Below are positions 41,723 through 52,047 of a stretch of DNA of 64,000 nucleotides, piece by piece. The position numbers and the translations under genes are program-made. Each line of letters opens with the position of its first letter. Position 1 is the stretch's first letter. The notes beneath the pieces are model-generated. The model was not told the DNA's origin. It saw nothing but the letters and a program-made list of their open reading frames with translations, and did not search any database. This DNA comes from Ascarosepion bandense (Eukaryota > Mollusca > Cephalopoda > Sepiida > Sepiidae), in the NCBI GenBank assembly GCA_037127315.1, contig JBBBDQ010001122.1, positions 5,907,001-5,971,000 of the forward strand, read 5' to 3'.

Positions 41723-42999
41723 GAGAAGAGAAATTATTTGGGAGAAGTAGTAGTAACCCCTTTTTTTTATACTAGATCATTGATGTTGTGAAAATGATTT
41801 TCATTCAAACATGAGAAACAATACATTTGTTATTTATAGATATGGGAAGACAATTTTTTTATGTATGTATTCAAACTAATAAGAATAAAGATTCACTAAA
41901 TTTCCGTGTCGCAACAATTAAAATAAATTTAATTAAATGATTATAACTGTTTAATTAAAAAAAAAAACTTAATATCGACTCAAATATGAGTACTGATTAA
42001 AAATAATGTTCAAACAAATAAAAAATACATATTGAAACTGTTAAAAATTGATCCCTGACTTTTTACAGAGTTATCTGCACATTCCCCGGGAATCATTACT
42101 TTTATTTAAAAATCTTGAATTTTGATACTTGTTAACTTGTATTTTTTATACTCAATTTTTAATTAAGTTTATGTTCCTTAAAAAAAATGTGGCACTAAAA
42201 ATGTATACGTATTTTATTTTCTATAAATAATTGCTTTTTCAAAAAGGACACTGACAGTGCAAGAGTTTTGGAAATTTAGATTTCGCAGCACTAAGCATAT
42301 TTTATGATCTATGTGGAGAATTTTAACGTTTTTTGTTTTTTTAATTGAGTTTTGTTTAATTGTAGCATAGGAAGAAGTTAAAAACAGTTTGACTTGAGTT
42401 AGAGGCTAGAGTTAATATCACAAAAAGATATTATGGCAATTTTGTAAAAAGTTTCACATTTAAAAAAGTTCCATTTTTATTTAAACTTGACTTTGTTTTT
42501 TTTTTACATGTCAAAGTAGGAATGATTTTAAAAAATTCATAGATTACTTATTGTTACGGAACTTTCCTGAACAGAGAGAAAAAACTTAGTAAACTTTTAA
42601 AGTGAACGTAAAGACTAAAAAGCGGTGAAGTTTTTAAAATAATTTTTCATTTTATAATGAGTCCTATCAGCTTCGAAAGCAAAAGAAAAAAGATGCTCGA
42701 AACCACTATTTAAGAACTTAAAAAAAACATTGAAATTCATTATCTGGAGATTGTTAAATGGATAGCAAGACAAACAAAAACCTTGTGCTTACTACACGTG
42801 TGCAGGAGGCATCAATACAGTGAATTTACAGAACTATTTAAACTTTTATAATCTTTTTCATATTCGCAATAACATTTTAACAAAAAAATATTTCTAGCCA
42901 CAAACAAAAATACTTTCTTTATCCCAGCCTGTGCAGTAGAAAAGAAATCTTTTTTTCGAAAAAAAAAACAAAAAACGAAAAGGTCCGTTTTCGTAAAGA
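41723..42999. repeat. 1.25-kb dispersed repeat, left copy
   Basis: From GAGAAGAGAAATTAT to AAGGTCCGTTTTCGT. The same sequence occurs at 62047-63268 in the same orientation with small indels, at roughly 95% identity by eye. It includes AAAATTGATCCCTGACTTTT, also seen near 52.26 kb and 60.18 kb. Non-coding. Confidence 0.75.
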
Positions 43000-43011
43000 T
43001 ATCAATCTTAC

Positions 43012-43190
43012 ATGAACAGCTATTTTCCCCCCAACAACTCGAAATAGTCAGTGATCGAGTTTATACTTTTTTCCTATGTGCCGTGTATCTTTAGGACACA
43101 ACAAGAGGGACTTGAGATAAACTCAAAATGTGTTTTTTTTTTTAATTCAAACTGCCGCTTCTTCGGTCTTACTCCTAGCATGCCCAGAGG
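43012..43190 (+). repeat. Segment repeated in inverted form at the right edge
   Basis: Starting at ATGAACAGCTATTTTCCC, this 0.18-kb block matches the reverse complement of about 63,825-64,000. Here it directly follows the 1.25-kb repeat. At the right-hand copy it is flipped and separated by about 0.55 kb of other sequence. Confidence 0.7.
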
Positions 43191-43541
43191 TGCTTACAAA
43201 TCCTCACTTGATATTAAGAAACTTACCCTTTTTTTGTTAACGGCCAGAAAAAAAATCGGACTTCTCGCGCTTTTTAACAGCCATTACCGGCTTAGTTTGA
43301 GTTATTCGATTTTAGGCATAGGAAGAAAATTTAGGCCTATTTACTTCCTTGACAGAAAAGTCGTTGCAAAAATTAGTACGCGATTTTTTTCTTTTTCGGT
43401 ACTTAATTTCAGAAGAAAGTTAACTTTCGAAATATATGAAAATAATTGATAAGTGTAGTTTTACTTAACCTTCGAAAACATGAAAATACTTAAATTATAA
43501 ATAACGAAAAAAATAAGTAGTAAAGTACACTGAAAATATTT
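43191..43541. other. AT-rich spacer, no gene
   Basis: An open frame spans 43051-43449 but has the composition of AT-rich noise and overlaps the repeat; I do not call it a gene. Confidence 0.4.
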
Positions 43542-43599
43542 AAAAAATGCTTTACTGTAAGAAGTGTAGTGTACTAAGTAGTACAGTAAAGCATTTTTT
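43542..43599. other. Perfect 18-bp inverted repeat
   Basis: AAAAAATGCTTTACTGTA (43542-43559) and TACAGTAAAGCATTTTTT (43582-43599) are exact reverse complements around a 22-base loop. It lies 137 bp beyond the 3' end of the transposase gene and may mark a transposon end or a small foldback repeat. Confidence 0.6.
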
Positions 43600-43735
43600 T
43601 AAATTTTTATTTAACATTGGGGTTCATTCATATGTATGGAAAAAACAAAAAAATGACATTGACAATTTTTAAAAAATGCTATGAAGGAGATACTTTTTTC
43701 ACTTACAAATATAGAATGAAAATTACAGACGTCTA

Positions 43736-44716
43736 CTATGAAATAGTTTCACAGGGTCCTGGATAAAGTGTGCTCGCCGCTCTCAGGAAAACGTGAAGGC
43801 GCTGACTATGTTCAGGGATTGCTTTTAAGAATAGACAACGAGCAATATACTGTTTTAAATAAACAGTTTTGTGTCCCGATCTTTTAATTATACGCTTAAA
43901 AGTCGGCCTCCATAGTTTTTTAACCATCTGAGTGTGGGTACTTGGAGTTTGGTCTGTTAAATCTACAGAGTGTTCATCAGAATGGTTTATCTGTTTGTGC
44001 CTAATGCCGTGTTCCGATAAATGCACATACGACGGCCAGCAATCACTGTAAATGATTGATCCTGGTTGGATGTGTTGCATAATCAAGGGAGCAAGGGTAT
44101 CGGCATCCCTGACTTCTCCTTCCTCGCAATCAGACGTAACGGTAAGTGGTACCAGAAAGGTCTTCTTTGAGACTCTTTCGATTCCGCCAAATAGCCAGAT
44201 TGTTTTCATTCGACGTCCCTGGTCATATGTTTGTTTTGTGATAACTGTTTCGTCGATTTCTACCTCGACACCGGGTCCACCCAACTTCTCCTGCATATTT
44301 TCTAGCCAAAACTGGCACACCTCACTGCAGAAGGAGCGCCAATTCACTGAAGTTTCTCTACTAATGTCCAAGTTTTCGAACATTAGCCTGTGGCACCAGC
44401 CAAAATCTAGAAAATGTTTTATAAACAGGAGCACTTTCCATGCTGGCAAGTGTGTCTTGTCCAAAATTGTATTGTTTTTATCACTGACACTGAAGCCACA
44501 TTCTTTTTTCCCGCTGCTTCTCTTGGATACAACTTTTCGGCAACGCCATAGTTTTATCGCTGGAGTCAACAAGCAAGGGGAATGGCATCGAGGGCATTCC
44601 ACGGAGGACGGTAATGCTCCGTGTATCCTGAAAAAATTGACTGCAGCTTCTTCATTCTTTCTAAAGCGTGTAACTGCTTCGTAGATACTGATGGAACAAT
44701 TTTCGCAATTCGACAT
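43736..44716 (-). CDS. Merlin (ISXO2-like) DNA transposase, open frame lacking third acid
   Basis: An intact 326-residue frame with a clear ATG at 44714-44716. The N-terminal zinc ribbon has CPRC at 41-44, C59 and C73. The DDE-type core shows EVEIDETV with D155, IWLFGGIER, and IIYSDCWPSY with D225. The H-T-Q block of IS1595/Merlin enzymes is at 261-263. In the family the third catalytic acid sits three residues after that block (H-T-Q-x-x-E); here it is lysine 266 (HTQMVKKLW). The family cuts and pastes DNA with 8-9 bp target duplications. A full-length frame without the last acid may be a recently inactivated copy or a gene kept for DNA binding. The family call is firm; activity is doubtful. 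Confidence 0.85.
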   Translation of the reverse strand: MSNCENCSISIYEAVTRFRKNEEAAVNFFRIHGALPSSVECPRCHSPCLLTPAIKLWRCRKVVSKRSSGKKECGFSVSDKNNTILDKTHLPAWKVLLFIKHFLDFGWCHRLMFENLDISRETSVNWRSFCSEVCQFWLENMQEKLGGPGVEVEIDETVITKQTYDQGRRMKTIWLFGGIERVSKKTFLVPLTVTSDCEEGEVRDADTLAPLIMQHIQPGSIIYSDCWPSYVHLSEHGIRHKQINHSDEHSVDLTDQTPSTHTQMVKKLWRPTFKRIIKRSGHKTVYLKQYIARCLFLKAIPEHSQRLHVFLRAASTLYPGPCETIS

Positions 44717-44823
44717 TTCGGTGGGTTAAGGAAAGAAAAATTAATTTTTCACTTCAGGGAGATTTCACAAACATGTCCTATGCGTCGAATCGAGTTGTAG
44801 CAAATGAGACAAGAAAAGCCGCA

Positions 44824-45330
44824 TTACTACCCTTTATTGGAGGTAAAGGGGCGGAAGTCCTTTACCTCCAATACAGTTAATTAAATGTCTACGCGAGAGT
44901 TACGGGAGATAAGAGGTGCAAGATATAGTTCGTTTTTCAAATGAATATTTAGATAAAAAAGGTAAGTTTTTTTCGATAAATTGCATTGGATTTGAATTCA
45001 GCATATACTTTTTGTACGATACAATGATACTTTGGGAAAATTTGAAGGGGAATAGCAACGGTAGTACTTACTACCCTAACCGGAATTAAAGGGGCGGAAG
45101 TAAAGAGGGGAGATTCCTACACTACGCAGCACATCATTCTGCAGTTAATTACATAACTACGTGAGAGTTACGGGAGAGAAAAAGTGCAAGATATAGTTCG
45201 TGTTTCAAATGGATATTTAGATAAAAAAAGGTAAGGTTTTTCGATAAATAACACTTGATTTGAGTTCAGCATATACTTTTGCACATATATAATGCTACAT
45301 TGGATAAATTTGAAGGGAATAGCAACGGGA
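44824..45330. repeat. Two tandem ~244-bp units upstream of the transposase
   Basis: TTACTACCCT at 44824 and 45068 begin two similar units, each with AAAGGGGCGGAAGT, CAGTTAATTA, CGTGAGAGTTACGGGAGA or close variants, GTGCAAGATATAGTTCG and TCAGCATATACTTTT. The second unit lacks the palindrome and carries different sequence there. Confidence 0.65.
44835..44873. other. Perfect 15-bp inverted repeat upstream of the transposase
   Basis: TATTGGAGGTAAAGG and CCTTTACCTCCAATA pair exactly around GGCGGAAGT. It lies 119 bp upstream of the transposase start and may be derived from a Merlin terminal repeat that folded back on itself. No matching end is seen on the other side of the gene. Confidence 0.6.
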
Positions 45331-46080
45331 ATTAAAACGAAAATTTACCCTTTTAGTTTTGTTTCTTTAATGGTGAAAAACATTTATTTAAAAAAAAAAC
45401 ACTTGTAAAAAAAAATCAAATGATTAAATTATCACATCTTAAACTTTCAGGACTTATTAAAAAGTGAATTAATTATTTTAGTTAGAAGAGCTTTTTTTTT
45501 CAGAAAATGTTGGTAAAAATATACATTTTTTCACATGTTACTTACTCAATTCAATTTTATAAAATGCTGAGAAATTAAATTTTGTTACTCTTAATGTTTA
45601 AAAGAACTTGCAGAATTTAAACATCACCAATTTCCTTTTATAAAACAGGACCACCACTTACCAAAAATCTGCACTAAAGCAAAAATGAAAAATGCAATAA
45701 AACTAAGACAATAATTAATTAGTAAAGCTTTTAATTGTTTTTATTAATAAGATATATGCGCATTATTGTCTTAGAAAAAAACACTTTATTTATGAATAAT
45801 GAATTTTTACAAAAATTATTTTCATTTTGTTTTAAATTTTAATTAGGATATTTTACGAAGTTTTATTTTAAATGTTTGTATTATTTTTTAGGTTAGTTGA
45901 TTTAGTTATTAAGCCAAAACTATATTTACTCATCATAAATGGACAAGCTGAATACAAATTTATTGATCCTTAATATTTAAAAAAATATTTGAAATTTATT
46001 TTTGTTTAAATATGCTGATTTTCGCAAATACAGCTATATTTTCAGAAAATAAGTCATAGCAATAGTGTGAGTATTTGTGT
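45331..46080. repeat. Old AT-rich dispersed repeat, related to 56.4-57.3 kb
   Basis: Blocks such as CAATAAAACTAAGACA, GCTTTTAATTGTTTTTAT, ATTGTCTTAG and AAAACTATATTTACT occur in the same order here (about 45,440-46,035) and at about 56,440-57,295. The identity is low, so the repeat is ancient. Non-coding. Confidence 0.5.
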
Positions 46081-46089
46081 CTTCTCAGA

Positions 46090-46440
46090 GTGTAGTTCGT
46101 AGACTCTGCCAGCTGCTACTCGTAGAACCCGGAACACTGCTTCACCAGGGACTCCGTTTCCTGCGCACCGTAAGCAAAATGCTGTCCCCCAGCCACCCTT
46201 GTAGCCCTCTCGAGTCGTAAATAACGAAGTGGCTCCGAAGCAGAAGTAGGCTCTTTCTTCTGTCTTTTTCGTCTCGTAATCTTTTCCTTTTCGAGAGCCT
46301 CACTTTCACCAATCACGCATGCGCCGTGTCATTCGAAAAACTGCCCCGCACGAGCCCGCCCCGCGGCTCCACCACATCTACGAACGCACGCGCAAACAAA
46401 CCGCCCTCCTTCGCCTCGGCGAGGCAAGTCTCCACCACAA
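46090..46440 (-). promoter_or_regulatory. CpG-rich promoter candidate with CCAAT and NRF1-like sites
   Basis: About 350 bp with far higher GC and CpG content than the surrounding AT-rich DNA. CCAAT at 46309-46313 is followed at once by ACGCATGCGCCG, close to the palindromic NRF1 consensus. On the minus strand a 66-residue frame starts at 46316 (MIGESEALEKEKITRRKRQKK) and ends at 46116. It is basic and hydrophilic, and I recognise no family. This may be the promoter and first exon of a host gene, possibly bidirectional, but no further exons are identified. Confidence 0.4.
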
Positions 46441-47329
46441 ATAGCAAATTTAAAATCAAAGTACCTAAAATTCAATAAGACATTTGATTAAAAAAAAATT
46501 TTTCCCTAAATTTTAAAGATTACTAGGTAGTTAAAAATCATATTAAAAAAAGTGAATGTTATATTTCTCACCGTAGAAAAATATTTGATAAACTTGTCAG
46601 TCAAGCTGTCAACACCTTAAAAATCGTTACCACCATGTTAAAAAATGCACTTCTGCATTATTTTAAACCTAAAGTAACTTATATTTATTTCAAATCAGAT
46701 TAATTAAGCTTTAAATCAGCTAATATTCCTCAACTAAAAATTCAGATATGTATATTTTGTTTTCGAAAGTTCTTTTAAGAGAATTACGTTGTGTTTTCGC
46801 AATTTCAAAACAAAATATTATTTCAGTCAATTTAAATTAGGTTTGAAATAGAGCAAAGTATTTTACCTATTAGAAATATCAAATTTAATCTATAAACTTG
46901 AAATTAAAACTAAAATAAATTTTAAAAAAAGATTTTTTATTTTAAACATTTGGTATCGCATTTTTGTTGTGGTAGTAGTTATTTTAAACTTTGTAGATAA
47001 GCACTACATAAACAAAATAGTCTGTACTGTAGCAAATAAGAAATTAATTAAAATCAACTCTCTTCACTTTTACAAAAATTTACAACGTGTGAAATCCTGG
47101 TTTTTCCCAAATAGAAAAATGATTGACCATGTGCTTAATGGAAAGTTTGAAACCAGATTTCGCAAGTAGATGTTAAAATTACTTTTGACCAATGGGAGCG
47201 ACTTGTAAAACTTGGAAGGACTTGGCGATCAAGTGCGAAATTCAAAAAGACATATAAATGACAGCCCTTCAGCGTTCCAATATTTTTCATTATCTAATTT
47301 TATTTTAATTCTATTTTTGTCTTTTTAGA
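46441..47329. other. AT-rich spacer, no gene
   Basis: Nothing recognisable. Composition is strongly A/T with homopolymer runs. The open frame at 46969-47169 has no features of a real gene. Confidence 0.4.
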
Positions 47330-47650
47330 GATGGTAAATGGGATGTGTGTTGTGGTGCCATGGATATCGGCTTGGAATAAGAAATTGAAGAACCGTGTTT
47401 AAATTCCATTTGAATTTGTTGTATTCACTCACATGCAAATAACCTTGGGAAAGGTATTAATCCATCCTTTCCCTCCAGCTATGAGTCAAATAACAGGACA
47501 AATTGGGTTCTATAGCCTTGGTTGGCAACTAGTCTACCGCAGAAAGTAATAGCAACCTACTACAGGAAAAATCCTCTGCCCAGTCAATCATGTCTCTTTC
47601 GAGACATGATTGCCTAAGCATGTATTACATATGGCACTTAACTGACTGAA
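47330..47650 (+). repeat. SINE-like repeat, family 1
   Basis: A unit of about 300 bp containing AATAACCTTGGGAAAGGTAT, GGGTTCTATAGCCTTGG, GGCAACTAGTCTACCGCAGA and a 3' GGCACTTAACTGACTG. A second copy is at about 61,775-62,052 and a partial one at 50,145-50,345. The 61.8-kb copy has GAGTTCGAATTCC, matching a tRNA-type B box, so a tRNA-derived SINE is likely. A 9-bp perfect stem (TCATGTCTC/GAGACATGA, loop TTTC) is at 47588-47609. Confidence 0.65.
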
Positions 47651-47977
47651 ATTTAATGCACCATGAAATCTATTAAAATTCTTTTCATTCTGTTTTTTTT
47701 TTGTTTTTTTTTACCTGTTTCTCTCTCTCCTTGATTCATGTGAAATCAGGCAATCTTGGTAATAACTTTTTTGTATGTAAAGGTAATGTAGTTCTTATTT
47801 TCCTTCCCATACTTATTTCTGTTGGACTGACTCCTGTTGTTTGAATTTGCATACTCCAGTATGCCATTAATGTTTGAAATGTGTTGGTTTCAAAATTCTC
47901 TTAACAATTTTGACAGCACTTTCTCATTCTTTATTTGCTTGAGGATAATGTGAACTTGATGTTGGGTTTAAATCCAT

Positions 47978-48480
47978 AATTTTTTTTTTTTTAATCATTT
48001 CACCCCGAGCAAGGCGGAAACGCCACTGATGTGCAGGGGGCTACATAAATGTAAAAAGATTAATTAGAAAAGAGTGAGGAGTATAAACTAGTTAGAAAGG
48101 AACAATAGAAAGCTGAGAAAGCAGGTGCGATGACAGATACATAGGTGAAGAGAAAGAGAAGGTTATACGGGGGTGGGGAGAGAGCTAGAGTCCAGTGGTT
48201 AGTAGATGAGTATTGACTTTGCATTTAAATTTCTGGAGGTTGTAGCCGTCAGGAAAGCAAAAATATGGGAGCGAGTTCCACAAGCGGGAAGTGCGAGAGA
48301 AGAAGCTGCAGGAGTAGAATTGTCATCTGCATTTGGCTAACCTGACTGTGAATGGGTGGGATCCAGTTGCCAGTCTGGTTGCACGAGTAAACACCTGTTG
48401 AGGAGGCATCAGTGTCTGCAAAACCGTTGGAAGCATAAATTGTGAATTGTTTCCCCGTTATCACTGACAAGTTCAATAGG
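47978..48480 (-). repeat. SINE-like repeat, family 2, with extended downstream unit
   Basis: Poly-T then CACCCCGAGCAAGGCGGAAA and CGCCACTGATGTGCAGGGGG, the family 2 core in antisense. The 400 bp that follow have higher GC and phrases such as GGGAGCGAGTTCCACAAGCG. They may belong to a longer retroelement of which the core is the 3' end. No long frame. Confidence 0.5.
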
Positions 48481-48647
48481 AATTGCCCAATGTGAGAAGA
48501 AATTTTTCAACTTCCATGTGACACAATCAGTTGTTATTGGAAAATGCTTTACTATTTCTGTCTATTGAAAATCTATTGCAGTAATATATTTGTTATCTAT
48601 GGTGAGTAAAAATGTTTCAATTCTTTGCCATGAACCTTGAGGAAGAG

Positions 48648-48765
48648 GTCTTTTTTTTTTATCATATCACCCCGAGCAAGGCAGTAACGCCACTGATGTG
48701 CAGGGGGCTACGTAAGAGTGACAAGATTGGAAAAGAGAAAACTGGAAACCACATACTCAATTTCT
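48648..48765 (-). repeat. SINE-like repeat, family 2 (short copy)
   Basis: Poly-T, CACCCCGAGCAAGGCAGTAA, CGCCACTGATGTGCAGGGGG and AAGATTGGAAAAGAGAAAAC. Matches the 38.0-kb and 53.9-kb copies. Confidence 0.65.
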
Positions 48766-50144
48766 AGATACTTCTGCAGCTCTTGAGATATTTTGGGCCA
48801 CAACACTGATTCTTTGGCTCTATATCAGCATGTATTTAGTCCCAAGTAACCATTATGAAGTGTCCTTAATATTTCTGGTCTAAGTTTTTCAGGTTGACCT
48901 GTTGTAAAACCTAAGAAATCAGTAATTTTTACCAAATAGTTTTTACAGCTAACACTAAATATTGCCTGAAAACATGACTTCGTATTAGTTGCACTAACTT
49001 AAGTAAATTTTGTTCAAATTTCAGGAATTAAAGAAAAAATAAATTATGTGAGATATTAATCTATCAAAATGATTTTGATTTCTGCTGATGACCCTAAGGA
49101 ATCGGTAACCTTACTAAATATGTTCTACAGTGAACACTAAACACTGCTTGGAAACTTGCAACTGTCTATTAGTCTCACTAACTTTAGTAAATCTTATTTA
49201 ATTTCCAGAATTTGGTAAAAGTTCAATGTTATTAAGTAACATTAAAATCATCCCACATAATTATTCAATATTTTTTTTTATTTTTGTAAAACCTAAGAAA
49301 TCAATGCCCTTAAAAAAATATTTCCTGCAGCAAACACAAAACACTTGCCTGCCAATGGGCAACTGTGTATTGGCCAGTGTTTTCAGCAAATCTTATTTAA
49401 TTTCAAGAATTTGATGAAAGTTGATTTTTATTAAGATAGATTAACATCATGTCACGTAATTTTCTTTATTCATATTTTTTCTGTTTATAAAAGTGGACTT
49501 TTTTTTTTTTACGAAAAGATTTTTTTTAATTTTTAAATTTTTTTAAAATAACAAATGGATATTTTTATGTTTTATTTAAAGAAAATATTTTAAACAAGCA
49601 AATGTTTTGTTTTATTTTTTACTTTTTTTTTTTTTTTTCAAAATTTTTTCTCAATAAAGAAAAAAATGTATATATTTTTGTAGTGCTACCTTTTTTAAGT
49701 AAAGAACAAAAATTTATATAAATTAACAAATGTATAAAAATTATGCAGATATCTATAATGTAAGAATTTTATCAACCCATATTTCTAAACAAAAACCAAG
49801 TGCAGATAAATCTGTAAATCTCAGATATCAATTAATTTTACAACTTCAATATTATAAACAGGGCGCTGTTAAAAGATTAAATTATGTGGATGAAATTAAG
49901 ATTAAACTCATCATTTTTTAAATTAAATTTTTAGTAAAAATACTTAAAGTAAAGGAATTTTTTTATTTGGTAAAAACTTTACAAAAAAATAGCTCAAATG
50001 TTTGAGGTAACATTTAATTTAATGGACATACAAGGAGAGACAACATGAGCTGAATTTAAGGACAAATGATAAATTTATTAATGCACAAAATAATGAATGA
50101 ATTATACAAATTAAGCGCATTGTGTACAAAAGAATGTGCATTGC
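48766..50144. other. AT-rich spacer with weakly repeated segments
   Basis: No gene seen. A loosely repeated motif with AAACCTAAGAAATCA, acting like a degenerate tandem repeat of about 170-190 bp, occurs at about 48,907, 49,085 (as GACCCTAAGGAATCGG) and 49,288. The remainder is A/T homopolymer-rich. Confidence 0.4.
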
Positions 50145-50345
50145 AGTGAATATCAACTCAAAATGAGAAATCTGGTAGCCAAGTTTGAATTGCAGTTGTA
50201 ATTCCTTGCAGTCACTTATGTGTAAATACCCTTGGGAAAGGTATTAATATGGCTCTTCCCTTCAGCTATGGGTTAAATAACAAGTTAGAGTGGGTTCTAT
50301 AGCCTTGGCTGGTAACCAATCTGGATTGGAGCGACCTGGCTTTAA
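50145..50345 (+). repeat. SINE-like repeat, family 1 (partial)
   Basis: Shares AAATACCCTTGGGAAAGGTA, AGCTATGGGTTAAATAACA and GGGTTCTATAGCCTTGGCTG with the copies at 47.3 and 61.8 kb. The 3' half with the hairpin is replaced. Confidence 0.6.
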
Positions 50346-51752
50346 CAGATGTTCTTCTCAGCCCTCCAAATTCACTTTTCAGAATTTGGAGGGAAACCTT
50401 TTGATTGGTTTTGGATAAAAAAACAAATACAGCAGTTTTCCCACGAGTAGAAATGTACCAAATTTTCCAGGTATCTGCTTTCTCTGAAAAGCAGACTGAA
50501 GCAGCTTAAATTTCTTATCAAAGACCTACAAAATTCATTATTTTATCAATATAATGAAATTTTTTGTTATAAAAATATGAACAGTATTTTTTCAACTGAA
50601 TTTTCCCCCTCATGTTATTCTTTTTTATACACTATCTAGATTTTGACAAGTATTTTAAAAGTTGTAATTGCCTTTTTACATCTATTTTTCTAGGTATGTA
50701 AACTGTGTGTGTGTGTGTGTATAAATAAAAAAAATGTTTTCAAAAGGATTGTGTATGCATTACAATTTAAAGTTTTGAGTCAAAGTAAATGTTGGAAAAA
50801 TGTCGAAAAATGAATTTAAGTAATACAGTTCAACTTAAATTTGTTTTGTTGGCTTAAATGTTCATGATTTGTTTAGTCAAAATAGTCTAAAATACTTGGC
50901 TTTCTTCCCAAATCAGAAATATGGAAAAAAGTGTATGCAAAGTCACTAACCTTGGATTAAATTTTTGTGTTCGTTGAAAGGTTTCTTGTTCCTTTCTTTT
51001 GTGAAATGAAGATTTTTTTTATGCAGATCTTTGCTGAGTATTAATCATAAGATTTGTTTGCTGAGATAGAAATTTGATATGTTAACTGCTTGTTAACCTA
51101 TAAAATTTCTCATCAAGGTTTGTTGAGCATGAAAAGGGTCATACAATGTCATACTTTTTAGGTTTGAATACGATGAAAAAGTTAAAAATTCTCACAATGT
51201 TTGAATATTGAAATTTTTCAAAATTTTTTTTGTCAAACATAAAGCTAAGAGGGTAATCAATAGGACTGCGCTGAAAAAAGTAAAAAAAAAATGAAAATCA
51301 ACGAAATAAAGCATGGTGGTCATCTGCTTCAGGTCCGCCCATATTTTTTTCTTTCCTTTCTTCTCTGAAAATATTTCAACTGTCGATTATTTTAAAATAT
51401 TTTTCTTTTTTTTTTTATATTGGTGCATAGAAAGCAAAATTTTTAAAATATAGAATATGAATTTATCTCTGTTTTTATAGTTTGGCACACAGTTTTATTC
51501 AATATTTCTTGAGAAATGAAAACTTTGATCAGTTGCAATAATTAAGACTTCGCTCACACATCTAACTAAACTTCTGTGCAGTGTTTGTCATAACATGCTT
51601 AGATGAAGTCCTGAATATTATTACAAATGGCAGATGTCTTTAATATTTTTCTAGTCAAGAGGAGACATATAACATCAAATATTCATTTGGATTCTAAATT
51701 GGCATTTATTTTCTATTGGCCATAATTATTAGGCCATGCCAGTGTTTTAAAA
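50346..51752. other. AT-rich spacer; contains one arm of a dispersed inverted pair
   Basis: No gene. About 51,225-51,345 is the reverse complement of about 60,785-60,930, including GACTGCGCTGAAAAAAGT and ATGGTGGTCATCTGCTTCAG. A (GT)n run is at about 50,706. Confidence 0.45.
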
Positions 51753-52047
51753 GATGATGTATTTCATACTATTTTTTAGTATTTATTGTCAAGTGAATAA
51801 ATTGTAAATGACAATAGAATGGTTCTTTCATTGATATTGCACAATAACATGTGCATTAAATGAATTTATAAATATTTAATAATTACCTATATTGCAGTTT
51901 CATCAAAGAAAGAATGAAGAAAATTTAGGGTGATTCGGATGAGTCCATCTTTGCTTCCTTGCCTTGTAAAATTTTGCAAAGTAATAATAACGAAAGAACC
52001 ATTCTATTTTCATTTGGCAATAAATGCTAAAAATACATAATTTCTTT
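51753..52047. mobile_element. MITE-like element with long terminal inverted repeats
   Basis: The left arm (51,753-51,833) and right arm (51,988-52,047) are reverse complements over about 60-70 bp with small gaps, including an exact 17-bp core AATAGAATGGTTCTTTC (51813-51829 and 51992-52008). The total is about 295 bp with no coding sequence, the size and structure of a miniature inverted-repeat element. I cannot define a target duplication. Confidence 0.55.

Noticed and set aside
43051..43449. 132-codon open frame
   Set aside because: Overlaps a dispersed repeat, has AT-rich random composition and shows no motif.
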